Source: Chryseobacterium ureilyticum (GTDB lineage: Bacteria; Bacteroidota; Bacteroidia; Flavobacteriales; Weeksellaceae). Taken from it: a stretch of 64,000 nucleotides of DNA. Position 1 is the stretch's first letter. Each line of letters opens with the position of its first letter. The notes under the pieces are model-generated. The model was not told where the DNA came from and made no database searches. It saw only the letters and a program-made list of their open reading frames with translations. Below are positions 33,738-41,996 of this stretch, piece by piece. Made by a program: the position numbers and the translations under genes. The DNA is taken from positions 682,001 through 746,000 of the forward strand of contig NZ_FTOL01000001.1 of assembly GCF_900156735.1 (NCBI RefSeq), given 5' to 3'.

Positions 33738-34049
33738 TTACAATAGAATAACGCCTTCTATTTTTGCTACTTCTTTATAAATATTCACTACCTGATTAGC
33801 ATCCAATACAAATGCATTCACGTTGCAGGCTGTGTATTTTCCATTTTTGCTTTCGCGGTTTCCTAATGTAAACTTGATGCCATCAAAAACTCTGTAAATT
33901 TCAGTAAGTTTTGTCTGGTCTGTAGGAATAATAAATTTAAATAAATAATCCTCAGGAAAATCATGATGATCTTCCAATTTTTCCTTTAAAGACTTGTAGA
34001 AATCTTCAGGACTTGCGTGTTGATTTCCTTGTAATATATCCATCTGCAA
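33738..34049 (-). CDS. DUF493 (YbeD-like) family protein
   Basis: A 103-residue single-domain protein of the DUF493 family with an ACT-like ferredoxin fold: HHDFPEDYLFKFIIPTD, FTLGNRESKNGKYTACNVNAFVLDANQVVNIY, ending in EGVILL. Family members are small regulators of unclear function. The start and length are normal. Confidence 0.88.
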   Translation of the reverse strand: MQMDILQGNQHASPEDFYKSLKEKLEDHHDFPEDYLFKFIIPTDQTKLTEIYRVFDGIKFTLGNRESKNGKYTACNVNAFVLDANQVVNIYKEVAKIEGVILL

Positions 34050-34083
34050 TTATTAATATAATATAAATATAACGAAATTTTTC

Positions 34084-34755
34084 TTATTTTCCAAATGGTC
34101 CTAGCAGGGATTTGGAGTTCTGATGTTCATAATCTTCAATAATATTGAAAAGCCCGCTAACCAGTTGTTCAGAGGCAAGTTTACTCAATCCACCTGAATT
34201 TACGGTGTTCGTATTTCCGCCTAAAAGACTTCCCAGAAAATTACTTCCGGACAAGGCTGTATTGATGGTTTTTACGATTCCATATTCATTCAGCTTTTCA
34301 TCTACTTTTGGAGCAATAGCTGCAATAAGTTGCTGCGATGTTTTTTCCTTCAAAATTTGAGTGGCTGTAGTTCCCTGAATAATTCTGGTAACATCCTGTG
34401 CATTCAGGCTGTTTACTGCACCCTGTAAGATTGGTCTGGAAGTGTTTACAGTATAAGCTGCAGCCTGAGCAATATAATCTCTTTCTTTGGCTACCAATGA
34501 TGGTGCAATCTTCTCAAGAAGGGAGTTTATTTCTCTCAATTCCTTAGGAAGTGCTTTATCTACCATATTATTCTGTAAAAAGGCTTCTTTATTGGTATAA
34601 ATACCCATTCCTTTGTCAATACCATTTAGTAGCATTCTTTTAATAATAGAAAGTCCCATATCGGTAGTGGCAAGTGTAGTACAAGATTGTACAGTAGTTG
34701 TAATAACAGCACCGGTCCCGATAGTAAGGGCGGCTGCAATGATATATTTCTTCAT
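34084..34755 (-). CDS. DUF4197 family lipoprotein
   Basis: A 223-residue envelope protein of the DUF4197 family: LPKELREINSLLEKIAP, MGIYTNKEAFLQNNMV and a C-terminal SGLFNIIEDYEHQ are typical. Met at 34755 is preferred to an upstream in-frame ATG (34791) because it opens a lipoprotein-like signal with TTVQSC as lipobox. Function of the family unknown. It diverges from the SusC gene. Confidence 0.85.
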   Translation of the reverse strand: MKKYIIAAALTIGTGAVITTTVQSCTTLATTDMGLSIIKRMLLNGIDKGMGIYTNKEAFLQNNMVDKALPKELREINSLLEKIAPSLVAKERDYIAQAAAYTVNTSRPILQGAVNSLNAQDVTRIIQGTTATQILKEKTSQQLIAAIAPKVDEKLNEYGIVKTINTALSGSNFLGSLLGGNTNTVNSGGLSKLASEQLVSGLFNIIEDYEHQNSKSLLGPFGK

Positions 34756-34791
34756 TGATCTTTTTATTGCTTTTTTCAAAAACTGCACCAA

Positions 34792-35104
34792 AGGTAAATA
34801 CTATTATCTATTTAACAAAATATTAAAATTAGTGTTATGATTTGGTGAATTTTTTAACTGAAATTGATATTTTGTAATTAAGGATATGATGATGATTTGA
34901 TGTTTAATTTGGTTTTTAATTTGTAAATTTTAGATATTTATTTGTTTATGTTTAAAAAAAAAGAATTGTTTTTAAATTTTTAACAGACTTTAACGTGATT
35001 CAGTTTTTTTTATATTTTTGGCTAATGTCTTTTTTTGAGAAATTAATTTAACTCAAATAAAGATGTTGCCGAAATTTTGATTGTACGAATAAAATTGAAA
35101 CTAT
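34792..35104. other. Gap with SusC promoter
   Basis: 313 bp of AT-rich DNA between divergent genes. TATTTTTG at 35013-35020 fits the -7 consensus and would give an untranslated leader of about 75 bp for the SusC gene. No -33 TTG, operator palindrome or structured RNA is clear. Confidence 0.5.
35013..35020 (+). promoter_or_regulatory. Candidate -7 box of polysaccharide utilisation operon
   Basis: TATTTTTG matches TAnnTTTG, 84 bp before the SusC ATG. Confidence 0.45.
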
Positions 35105-37942
35105 ATGAAACAAAGTAATTTAAAGTATCCATGTCTCATCGCCGTTTTATACTTCGGAATGAACGTGAATGCACAGGTTACAAATGACTCCACCAAGGTC
35201 CAGAAAATTGACGAAGTTGTCATGATTGGATATGGTAGTCGTAAGAAAGTGGATAACACCACATCAATTAGCTCTATCAGTGCCGAGGAAGTAACCAAAA
35301 CTAAGGTTTTGAATGCTACGCAGGCAATTCAAGGGAAAGCTGCAGGGGTACAGATTATCGCATCTGATATGCCGGGATCTACACCTTCTGTAATGATTAG
35401 AGGTATGGGAACTGTTACAGGTGCAAGAGCACCATTGTATGTTGTAGATGGAATGTATTTCAATAATATCAATAATATCAATTCTAATGATATTTTAACT
35501 TATGATATTCTAAAGGATGCGGCAGCATTGGCTATTTATGGTAACAGAGCTGCTAATGGGGTAATTATCATCACTACAAAATCAGGAAAAGGAAAATTAA
35601 ATGTTTCTTATGATGGATTAGTGGGTGTAAGAACTCCTCTGAAAACAGTAAAAATGGCAAATGCGTCAGAGTTTGCTGCTTACAATAATATAGCGCTTAA
35701 TCAGGATCGTTTTTCCACTAATCAGCCGGTAAATACAGACTGGTTTAAAGAAATAACAAGAACGGGTGTTTACAATCAGCATAATCTTTCTATTTCTGGT
35801 TCTTCCGAGGCTGCAAAATATTTCTTTAGTTTAAGTAATTATGATGAGCAGTCTATTTTGAGAGGTACAGATTACAACCGTGCCACGATTAGGACTAATA
35901 ATGAGTTTAAAATTACAAAGGGAATTACCTTATCTCAAAATTTAAGTGTTGCCTTTACAAAAGCTACTCCTAAACCTTTTAATGCTTTTACTACAGCGTA
36001 TAAGCAATCTCCAATGGTTCCTGTATATTATGCTTCCGGACAGTTTGGAATGCCATATGTAAATACTACAACTGGTATTGTAGATTATACGGGTTATAAG
36101 TTTAATGATGTAACAAACCCTGTAAGTCAGTTATTGCTTAATAATGAGCAGAATAGAAATACAGTATTACAAGGAGGTCTGAAACTAGATATAGATATTA
36201 TTCAAGGGTTGAAATTTACATCTCAATTTAGTGGAGAATATAGTAACTATAAAGCTTATAATTTTAAAGATGAAGTTGCTATCTGGCTTGCTGGGGATCC
36301 TACAAGAGTTCCAAACGCTTTTTCCAGTACAAATCCTAAAAATACGCTTGAAAATACAAGAGAAGATTATTATAACTGGGCTTTATCCAATTATTTAACA
36401 TATAATAAAAAATTAGGAGTTCATGATATTGAAGCAACAATAGGTACTGAAACTACTGTGATGAATGGTATTGATCAGCTTATTGTTAAAAGAAAAAATC
36501 TATTACTAAATGATTCTAATTACTGGAATTTAAATGGAACTGATTATGTGAATAATGTTCAGAGTTTAAAATCAGTGAAATACGATAGAAATACAACTGT
36601 TTCTTACTTTGCTCGAGCTCAGTATAAATTAATGAATCGTTATTTATTAAGTGCAACAATCAGACGTGACGGATCTTCTCAGTTTGCAGCTGGACAAAAA
36701 TGGGGTACTTTCCCTTCATTCGGTGCAGGATGGATTATTTCTGAAGAAGAATTTATGAAAGATGGATTCTTTGATCTATTAAAATTAAGAGGAGGTTGGG
36801 GTAAATTAGGAAACCAAAAAGTTCCGTTAAATTATCTTCCTTTAAACTCTGGGGTAAATTATAACTATGGATTTGGAAATGCCAATCCGGTAAGTAATGG
36901 TATTACTGTAAACAAAGGATATGATCCTGTATTAGGATGGGAGGTTACTGAAGAAAGCTCTTTAGGTTTGGATTTCGGAATGTTCAATAAAAGATTGACA
37001 GGTAGCATTGATGCTTATAACAGAGAAACAACGAATCTTATTCTTGGTATTACGAATTATATGACATCAGGACAGTCTGAAACTTATTATTCTCACGTAG
37101 GGGCAGTAAGAAACAGAGGGATGGAATTCTCTATGAACTGGGCTGATAAAGTAGGCGAAAACTGGTCATACTCTTTAGGGGCAAATTACTCTTTCAACGA
37201 AAATACACTTACCAGAGTCGATACAAACAAAAATATTGCTCAGTTAAGCGGAGGAAGTCTAAGTAACGGGGAATGGGTAAAACTCTTTAATGGTTCTACT
37301 GTAGGTCATGCGTTAGGAAGTTTTTATTTATGGGAATACGACGGTTTGGATGCTAATGGAAATATGAAGTATAAAGACCTTAACGGAAATGGTATTACAG
37401 GGCGTGCGGATGCAGGGGATAGAAAATATTTCAACTCTTATATTCCAAAGTCAATGCTGGGAGTTAATGTTTCTGTAAGCTATAAAAACTGGGATTTTGC
37501 TGCAAATGGATATGGAGCATTTGGGTTTAGTGTTTATAATGGTAAAAAAGCTCAAAGAAGTAACAACGTAAATATTGAATCATCAGTAGCGCAAGATTAT
37601 TGGACTTCAGCCAATCCAAATGGTACAAATCCAAAACCAGCTACAGATAATCCGTTGGCATCTACATATTACCTTGAAGATGGAGATTATTTTAGAATTA
37701 ATAATATATCAATTGGTTATACTGTGAAAAATGTAGTGGATTATGTGAAATCTGTGAAGTTTTATGTAAGTGCAATCAATCCTTTTGTATGGCAAAAATA
37801 TTCAGGTTATTCAACAGAATTATCAGGATATGATCCTGCAGATGCAAAAACAGAAGGTGATCCTTACAAACTGGCTGGGGTAGAATTGAATGCTTATCCT
37901 ACTTTAAGATCTTTTGTATTCGGTGTAAACGTAAACTTTTAG
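35105..37942 (+). CDS. SusC/RagA-type TonB-dependent outer membrane transporter
   Basis: A 945-residue SusC-family transporter that imports oligosaccharides with its SusD partner. The signal peptide ends NAQ; the TonB-box-like segment IDEVVMIGYGSRKK follows directly, then the plug domain (LNATQAIQGKAAGVQI, PLYVVDGM, DILKDAAALAIYGNRAANGVIIITTKSG) and the barrel up to a terminal Phe strand. The N-terminal carboxypeptidase-regulatory domain often present in SusC is missing, a normal short form. SusD begins 5 bp later. The neighbouring GH144-like and GH3 genes suggest beta-1,2-glucans as cargo. Confidence 0.95.
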   Translation: MKQSNLKYPCLIAVLYFGMNVNAQVTNDSTKVQKIDEVVMIGYGSRKKVDNTTSISSISAEEVTKTKVLNATQAIQGKAAGVQIIASDMPGSTPSVMIRGMGTVTGARAPLYVVDGMYFNNINNINSNDILTYDILKDAAALAIYGNRAANGVIIITTKSGKGKLNVSYDGLVGVRTPLKTVKMANASEFAAYNNIALNQDRFSTNQPVNTDWFKEITRTGVYNQHNLSISGSSEAAKYFFSLSNYDEQSILRGTDYNRATIRTNNEFKITKGITLSQNLSVAFTKATPKPFNAFTTAYKQSPMVPVYYASGQFGMPYVNTTTGIVDYTGYKFNDVTNPVSQLLLNNEQNRNTVLQGGLKLDIDIIQGLKFTSQFSGEYSNYKAYNFKDEVAIWLAGDPTRVPNAFSSTNPKNTLENTREDYYNWALSNYLTYNKKLGVHDIEATIGTETTVMNGIDQLIVKRKNLLLNDSNYWNLNGTDYVNNVQSLKSVKYDRNTTVSYFARAQYKLMNRYLLSATIRRDGSSQFAAGQKWGTFPSFGAGWIISEEEFMKDGFFDLLKLRGGWGKLGNQKVPLNYLPLNSGVNYNYGFGNANPVSNGITVNKGYDPVLGWEVTEESSLGLDFGMFNKRLTGSIDAYNRETTNLILGITNYMTSGQSETYYSHVGAVRNRGMEFSMNWADKVGENWSYSLGANYSFNENTLTRVDTNKNIAQLSGGSLSNGEWVKLFNGSTVGHALGSFYLWEYDGLDANGNMKYKDLNGNGITGRADAGDRKYFNSYIPKSMLGVNVSVSYKNWDFAANGYGAFGFSVYNGKKAQRSNNVNIESSVAQDYWTSANPNGTNPKPATDNPLASTYYLEDGDYFRINNISIGYTVKNVVDYVKSVKFYVSAINPFVWQKYSGYSTELSGYDPADAKTEGDPYKLAGVELNAYPTLRSFVFGVNVNF

Positions 37943-37947
37943 AAAAA

Positions 37948-39423
37948 ATGAAAAGAAATAAGATATTATTAGTCTCTTTAATGTTATTAGGATCAGTAGC
38001 TGCTGTACAAAGTTGCAGTGATGAGTTTGTAGACGTGAAGCCTTCAGAATCTATGACAATTGAAGATCTTGATAAATTTAATAATAATGACGGTGCTACT
38101 TACTTCGTAAATTCAATCTATGCTAAATTTTTAGATTGGGATATGAGTACATTTGCCTGGATCGGAGTAACTTCTATTATTTCTGATGATGCAGATAAAG
38201 GTTCTACAGTTGGAGATAATGGGTCAGATAAAAATCTTTTGGATGCTTTAGATATTACTGCAACTACTCCTTCTTTTAAAGAATTGTTTACGTCTAATTA
38301 TCAAGGGATCAATAGAGCTAACCAGGCGTTGAAATATATTCCACAATTGGATAAAGCAGATGCTGAGTTACGTAAAAGATTAACAGGAGAAGCAAAATTC
38401 CTAAGAGCTTTTATGTATTTTACTTTGGTAAGATCATTTGGAGGAGTACCAATGGTAGATAGAGTTCCTGTTTTAGGAAATGAAGAAGATAAAAAAATGC
38501 AGCTTTCAAGAGTTTCCAAGGAGGAAATATATGCTTTTATTGAAAAGGATTTGAAAGATGCTATAGAATCGTTGCCTAATAAATCTGTATATTCCGGAAA
38601 TAATATTGGTAGAGCTTCAGTAGGAGCTGCTCATGCACTTCTTGCTAAGGTTTATCTGTATCAGAAAAAATGGCAATTGGCAGCGGAGCAATGTGATTTG
38701 GTAGCAGGATATTCTCTAACTCCTAATTTTATTGATATTTATAAAGTTTCAGGAGAAAATAATGCAGAATCTATCTTTGAAATCCAAGGCTCAGGTGCCG
38801 ATGCTGGTAGAGCTATAAAACAATATAGTCAGGTACAAGGAGTTCGTGGTTCCGGAGGTTGGGGCTGGGGATTTGCAACGCCTACTCAAGGATTGTATGA
38901 TGCCTATACAGCAGAAGGAGATACAGAAAGAAGAGATGCTACTATCATTCACAGAGATATGACTTTGTATGATGGAAGATATATTCCTAAAACAGTGGAA
39001 AATAAGTTCTACAATTATAAGGCTTATTCATCTGCGTTCTACGATAAAGAAAATACAGACACCAATATCCGTTATCTGAGATATGCTGAGGTTCTTTTAA
39101 TCAAAGCAGAAGCAGCTAATGAATTAGGTCAGACAAGTACTGCGATTACATTATTAAACCAAGTAAGAGAAAGAGCTAAGATTAATCCAACCACAGCAAC
39201 TTCCCAAGCAGATGTAAGAACAGCAATCTGGAAAGAAAGAAGATTAGAATTGGCTTTTGAGCATGACAGATGGTTCGATCTTGTTAGAACAGGTCAGGCG
39301 CCAACTGCAATGGCTGCGGATGGCGGAAAAGTTTTCAAGGTTGGAAAACATGAGCTATTCCCACTTCCTTATGAATTCATAATGGAATCTGGAGGTTTAT
39401 CCCAACAAAACCCAGGATATTAA
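37948..39423 (+). CDS. SusD/RagB-type glycan-binding lipoprotein
   Basis: A 491-residue surface lipoprotein with lipobox AVQSC (Cys about 23). SusD marks are LTGEAKFLRAFMYFTLVRSFGGVP (TPR-like core), GRASVGAAHALLAKVYLYQKKW and the C-terminal RYAEVLLIKAEAANELG and WKERRLELAFEHDRWFDLVR. It caps the SusC channel and binds glycan. It starts 5 bp after the SusC gene and is followed by a hairpin before the glucanase gene. Confidence 0.95.
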   Translation: MKRNKILLVSLMLLGSVAAVQSCSDEFVDVKPSESMTIEDLDKFNNNDGATYFVNSIYAKFLDWDMSTFAWIGVTSIISDDADKGSTVGDNGSDKNLLDALDITATTPSFKELFTSNYQGINRANQALKYIPQLDKADAELRKRLTGEAKFLRAFMYFTLVRSFGGVPMVDRVPVLGNEEDKKMQLSRVSKEEIYAFIEKDLKDAIESLPNKSVYSGNNIGRASVGAAHALLAKVYLYQKKWQLAAEQCDLVAGYSLTPNFIDIYKVSGENNAESIFEIQGSGADAGRAIKQYSQVQGVRGSGGWGWGFATPTQGLYDAYTAEGDTERRDATIIHRDMTLYDGRYIPKTVENKFYNYKAYSSAFYDKENTDTNIRYLRYAEVLLIKAEAANELGQTSTAITLLNQVRERAKINPTTATSQADVRTAIWKERRLELAFEHDRWFDLVRTGQAPTAMAADGGKVFKVGKHELFPLPYEFIMESGGLSQQNPGY

Positions 39424-39437
39424 TAATAATCATAAAC

Positions 39438-39463
39438 TAGAGGAGAGTGAAAATTCTCCTCTA
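39438..39463 (+). other. Intercistronic hairpin after SusD gene
   Basis: TAGAGGAGA pairs with TCTCCTCTA around an eight-base loop. The T tract is short (ATTTTAT), so it may damp expression or stabilise mRNA of the SusCD part more than fully terminate. Confidence 0.55.
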
Positions 39464-39491
39464 ATTTTATAACCAGTAAACAACGATACCA

Positions 39492-40883
39492 ATGAAAAGG
39501 ACCCTACTGACAATTGCTGTAACTTCTTTATTTTTTACTTATTCCTGTAAAAATGCTCAGGTTTCCCAACCAAAAACAACAGAAAATAAAACTGTCAAAA
39601 GTAATATTACCGATGAACAGCTGATGGATAAAGTGCAGCAAGATGCATTGAAGTACTTCTGGGACTATGCTGAACCCAATTCAATGTTGGGAAGAGAACG
39701 TTACCACGAAGATGATATCTATCCCGATAATGATAAGCATGTGATTACTACAGGTGGTTCAGGTTTTGGGCTGGCAACTATTCTGGTAGGTGTTGAAAGA
39801 GGCTTTGTTCCAAGAAAAGAAGCAGTGAAAAGATTGACGAAAATGATGGATTTTCTTGCAAAAGCAGACCGTCATAAAGGAGCATGGTCGCATTGGATCA
39901 ATGGAGAAACAGGAAAAACAGTCTCTTTTGGTAAAAAAGATAACGGTGGAGATCTTGTAGAAACCGCATTTCTTACTTCAGGAATACTGATGGTTCGTGA
40001 ATACTTCAAAAACGGAAACGCTGAAGAAAAAGCGTTGGCTGCAAAATGTGACGAATTATGGAAAGGAATTCAATGGAACTGGTACACAAAAGGCGGTGAA
40101 AAAGTATTGTACTGGCATTGGTCTCCAGAATATCAATGGGAAATGAACTTCCCGCTCGAAGGCTATAATGAATGTCTTATTACTTACATTCTGGCTGCAT
40201 CTTCACCCACATATTCCATAGATGCGGAAACTTATTATAAAGGCTGGACCAGAAACGGAACCTATCTTACAGACAAAACAAAATACGGATTACCTCTGTA
40301 TGTAAAATACAACTATGCCGAAGAATACGGCGGTCCATTATTCTGGGCTCAATATTCCTATATCGGGCTTGATCCTACAGGATTATCCGATAAATTGGTA
40401 AAGAATTACTTTGACGTAAATAAAAACCAAACCCTTATCGATTACAAATACTGTGTTGAAAATCCAAAACAATGGAAAGGTTACGGACCAAACTATTGGG
40501 GATTGACAGCCGGATATACAAGAAATCAGGACGGAAGTACAGGATACACTGCTCACATGCCAACCAATGATAACGGAGTCATTACTCCTACAGCAGCTTT
40601 AAGCAGTTTTCCATATACTCCAAAAGAATCAATGGATTTTTTAAGGTTTATCTACACTCAAAAACCTGAATTTATAGGATCAGCAGGTCCTTATGATGCA
40701 ACATCTGTCAATTATAACAATTGGTCTACCCCAAGGTATCTTGCTATAGATCAGGGAACCATTGCACCGATGATTGAAAACTACAGAACAGGATTCCTTT
40801 GGAAACTATTTATGAATGCCCCGGAAATTCAACAAGGATTGAAAAAACTAAGCTTTCAATCTTCAAAATATGGAATAAAATAA
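39492..40883 (+). CDS. GH144-type endo-beta-1,2-glucanase-like lipoprotein
   Basis: A 463-residue exported protein with a lipoprotein signal (SLFFTYSC). The rest is an (alpha/alpha)6-barrel of the Glycoamylase type (PF10091), which includes GH144 endo-beta-1,2-glucanases. Family segments are DALKYFWDYAEPNSMLGRE, TTGGSGFGLATILVGVERG, GDLVETAFLTSGIL, YNECLITYILAASSP, WKGYGPNYWGLTAGY and the C-terminal AIDQGTIAPMIENYRTGF. It would cut beta-1,2-glucan at the cell surface or in the periplasm for SusCD import. The glucoamylase name common in databases is likely misleading. Substrate inferred from family and neighbours. Confidence 0.85.
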   Translation: MKRTLLTIAVTSLFFTYSCKNAQVSQPKTTENKTVKSNITDEQLMDKVQQDALKYFWDYAEPNSMLGRERYHEDDIYPDNDKHVITTGGSGFGLATILVGVERGFVPRKEAVKRLTKMMDFLAKADRHKGAWSHWINGETGKTVSFGKKDNGGDLVETAFLTSGILMVREYFKNGNAEEKALAAKCDELWKGIQWNWYTKGGEKVLYWHWSPEYQWEMNFPLEGYNECLITYILAASSPTYSIDAETYYKGWTRNGTYLTDKTKYGLPLYVKYNYAEEYGGPLFWAQYSYIGLDPTGLSDKLVKNYFDVNKNQTLIDYKYCVENPKQWKGYGPNYWGLTAGYTRNQDGSTGYTAHMPTNDNGVITPTAALSSFPYTPKESMDFLRFIYTQKPEFIGSAGPYDATSVNYNNWSTPRYLAIDQGTIAPMIENYRTGFLWKLFMNAPEIQQGLKKLSFQSSKYGIK

Positions 40884-40986
40884 AGGCAAATATTGCTTTT
40901 GAATTTATAATAAAGATCCACATATTTTAAACACAATCATCTGCCCGATCTGTGAAAGAAAAAGATATAAGCGTCACATAATATTC

Positions 40987-41056
40987 AATAGAAATGGGGT
41001 TTAGCCCATTTAAAATAAACAAAGCACCAAATCCAAAGGCTTTAGCCAAAACCTAA
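40987..41056. repeat. Two-hairpin REP-like repeat, copy A
   Basis: AATAGAAATGGGG opens a hairpin (AAATGGG with CCCATTT, 40992-41011), and about 27 bp later GGCTTTAGCC (41038-41047) forms a second small hairpin followed by AAAACC. The same order and wording recur at 57359. It lies between the GH144-like and esterase genes. Confidence 0.65.
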
Positions 41057-41063
41057 CAGCATT

Positions 41064-41765
41064 ATGAAATTAAAACATCTTTCCCTTTTGCTCTTACCAT
41101 TTTCCTTACAGCTCAACGCACAGGAAATAAAAGCAGAACTAAATAAAGAAATCAAACGAGCAGAAAAAATATCTTACATCCTTGATTACCCTCAAAAGGT
41201 AAAAGGAAATGTACCGTTAATTGTATTTCTTCATGGTTCAGGAGAAAGAGGAAATAATCTGGAAATGGTAAAAGCACACAGCCCATTTACCTATAAAGAT
41301 CAAATTAAAGAACCAGTTGCGATTCTTGCACCACAATGTCCGGCAGATACTTGGTGGGATACCGTAACCGTCTATAATCTGATTAAAGAAATTCAGAAAA
41401 AATACAAAATAGATACCTCAAGAATTTACCTTACCGGACTTTCAATGGGAGGCTGGGGAACCTTGAAGCTCGCAATGGAACATCCTGAAATGTTTGCAGC
41501 CGTAGTTTCTGTCTGTGCCCCTACAGATCAGGTAATGACAGCCAATATTCAACAGTATAAAAACTTGAATATGAAAATATACCACGGCGGAATGGATGAT
41601 ATTGTATTACCAGAGAACGCTTTTAAGTTCTATCAAAAACTTCATCCGGTAAACCCATCCGCAGAATTGATCATTTTCCCAAATGATAACCACAATTCAT
41701 GGGACTCTGCATATTCAAACCCACAATTGTATGAATGGATGCTTTCAAAGAAAAAGAATAACTAA
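41064..41765 (+). CDS. Secreted alpha/beta-hydrolase (carboxylesterase-like)
   Basis: A 233-residue exported hydrolase with a signal peptide ending LNAQ. The nucleophile elbow is GLSMGGWG (Ser127), the oxyanion region LIVFLHGSGERGNN, a Trp-rich ADTWWDTVTVY segment, and the catalytic His in DNHNSWDSAY with Asp in GGMDDIV. It resembles the phospholipase/PHB-depolymerase-like hydrolases found in glycan loci, where they may remove acyl groups from sugars. Its place in this locus suggests such a deacylase role for substituted beta-glucans, by inference. Confidence 0.85.
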   Translation: MKLKHLSLLLLPFSLQLNAQEIKAELNKEIKRAEKISYILDYPQKVKGNVPLIVFLHGSGERGNNLEMVKAHSPFTYKDQIKEPVAILAPQCPADTWWDTVTVYNLIKEIQKKYKIDTSRIYLTGLSMGGWGTLKLAMEHPEMFAAVVSVCAPTDQVMTANIQQYKNLNMKIYHGGMDDIVLPENAFKFYQKLHPVNPSAELIIFPNDNHNSWDSAYSNPQLYEWMLSKKKNN

Positions 41766-41831
41766 TCCGTATTTAAAAAGAAAACTTTTAAAACCTTAGG
41801 ATTAATACTCAATAATATAGAAGAAATTTCA

Positions 41832-41862
41832 TATTTTTGAATATTGTCTTTTTTAGAGACAA
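41832..41862 (+). promoter_or_regulatory. Candidate promoter and leader hairpin of GH3 gene
   Basis: TATTTTTG at 41832-41839 fits the -7 consensus; just after it TTGTCT (41844-41849) and AGACAA (41857-41862) form a small hairpin at the expected transcript start. The leader to the ATG is about 150 bp. It suggests that the GH3 gene is not solely dependent on the SusC promoter. Confidence 0.4.
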
Positions 41863-41996
41863 TAGTAAATCTGTTCATTCAGATTAAAATTAAAAATAGA
41901 TCTTTACTGAATATCAATGCCTTCAGTATTAAAGATTAAAAATAAAAAAGTAACGTTCTTGCGTTAAATAAAACAGAACAATAAGAAGTTAGATTT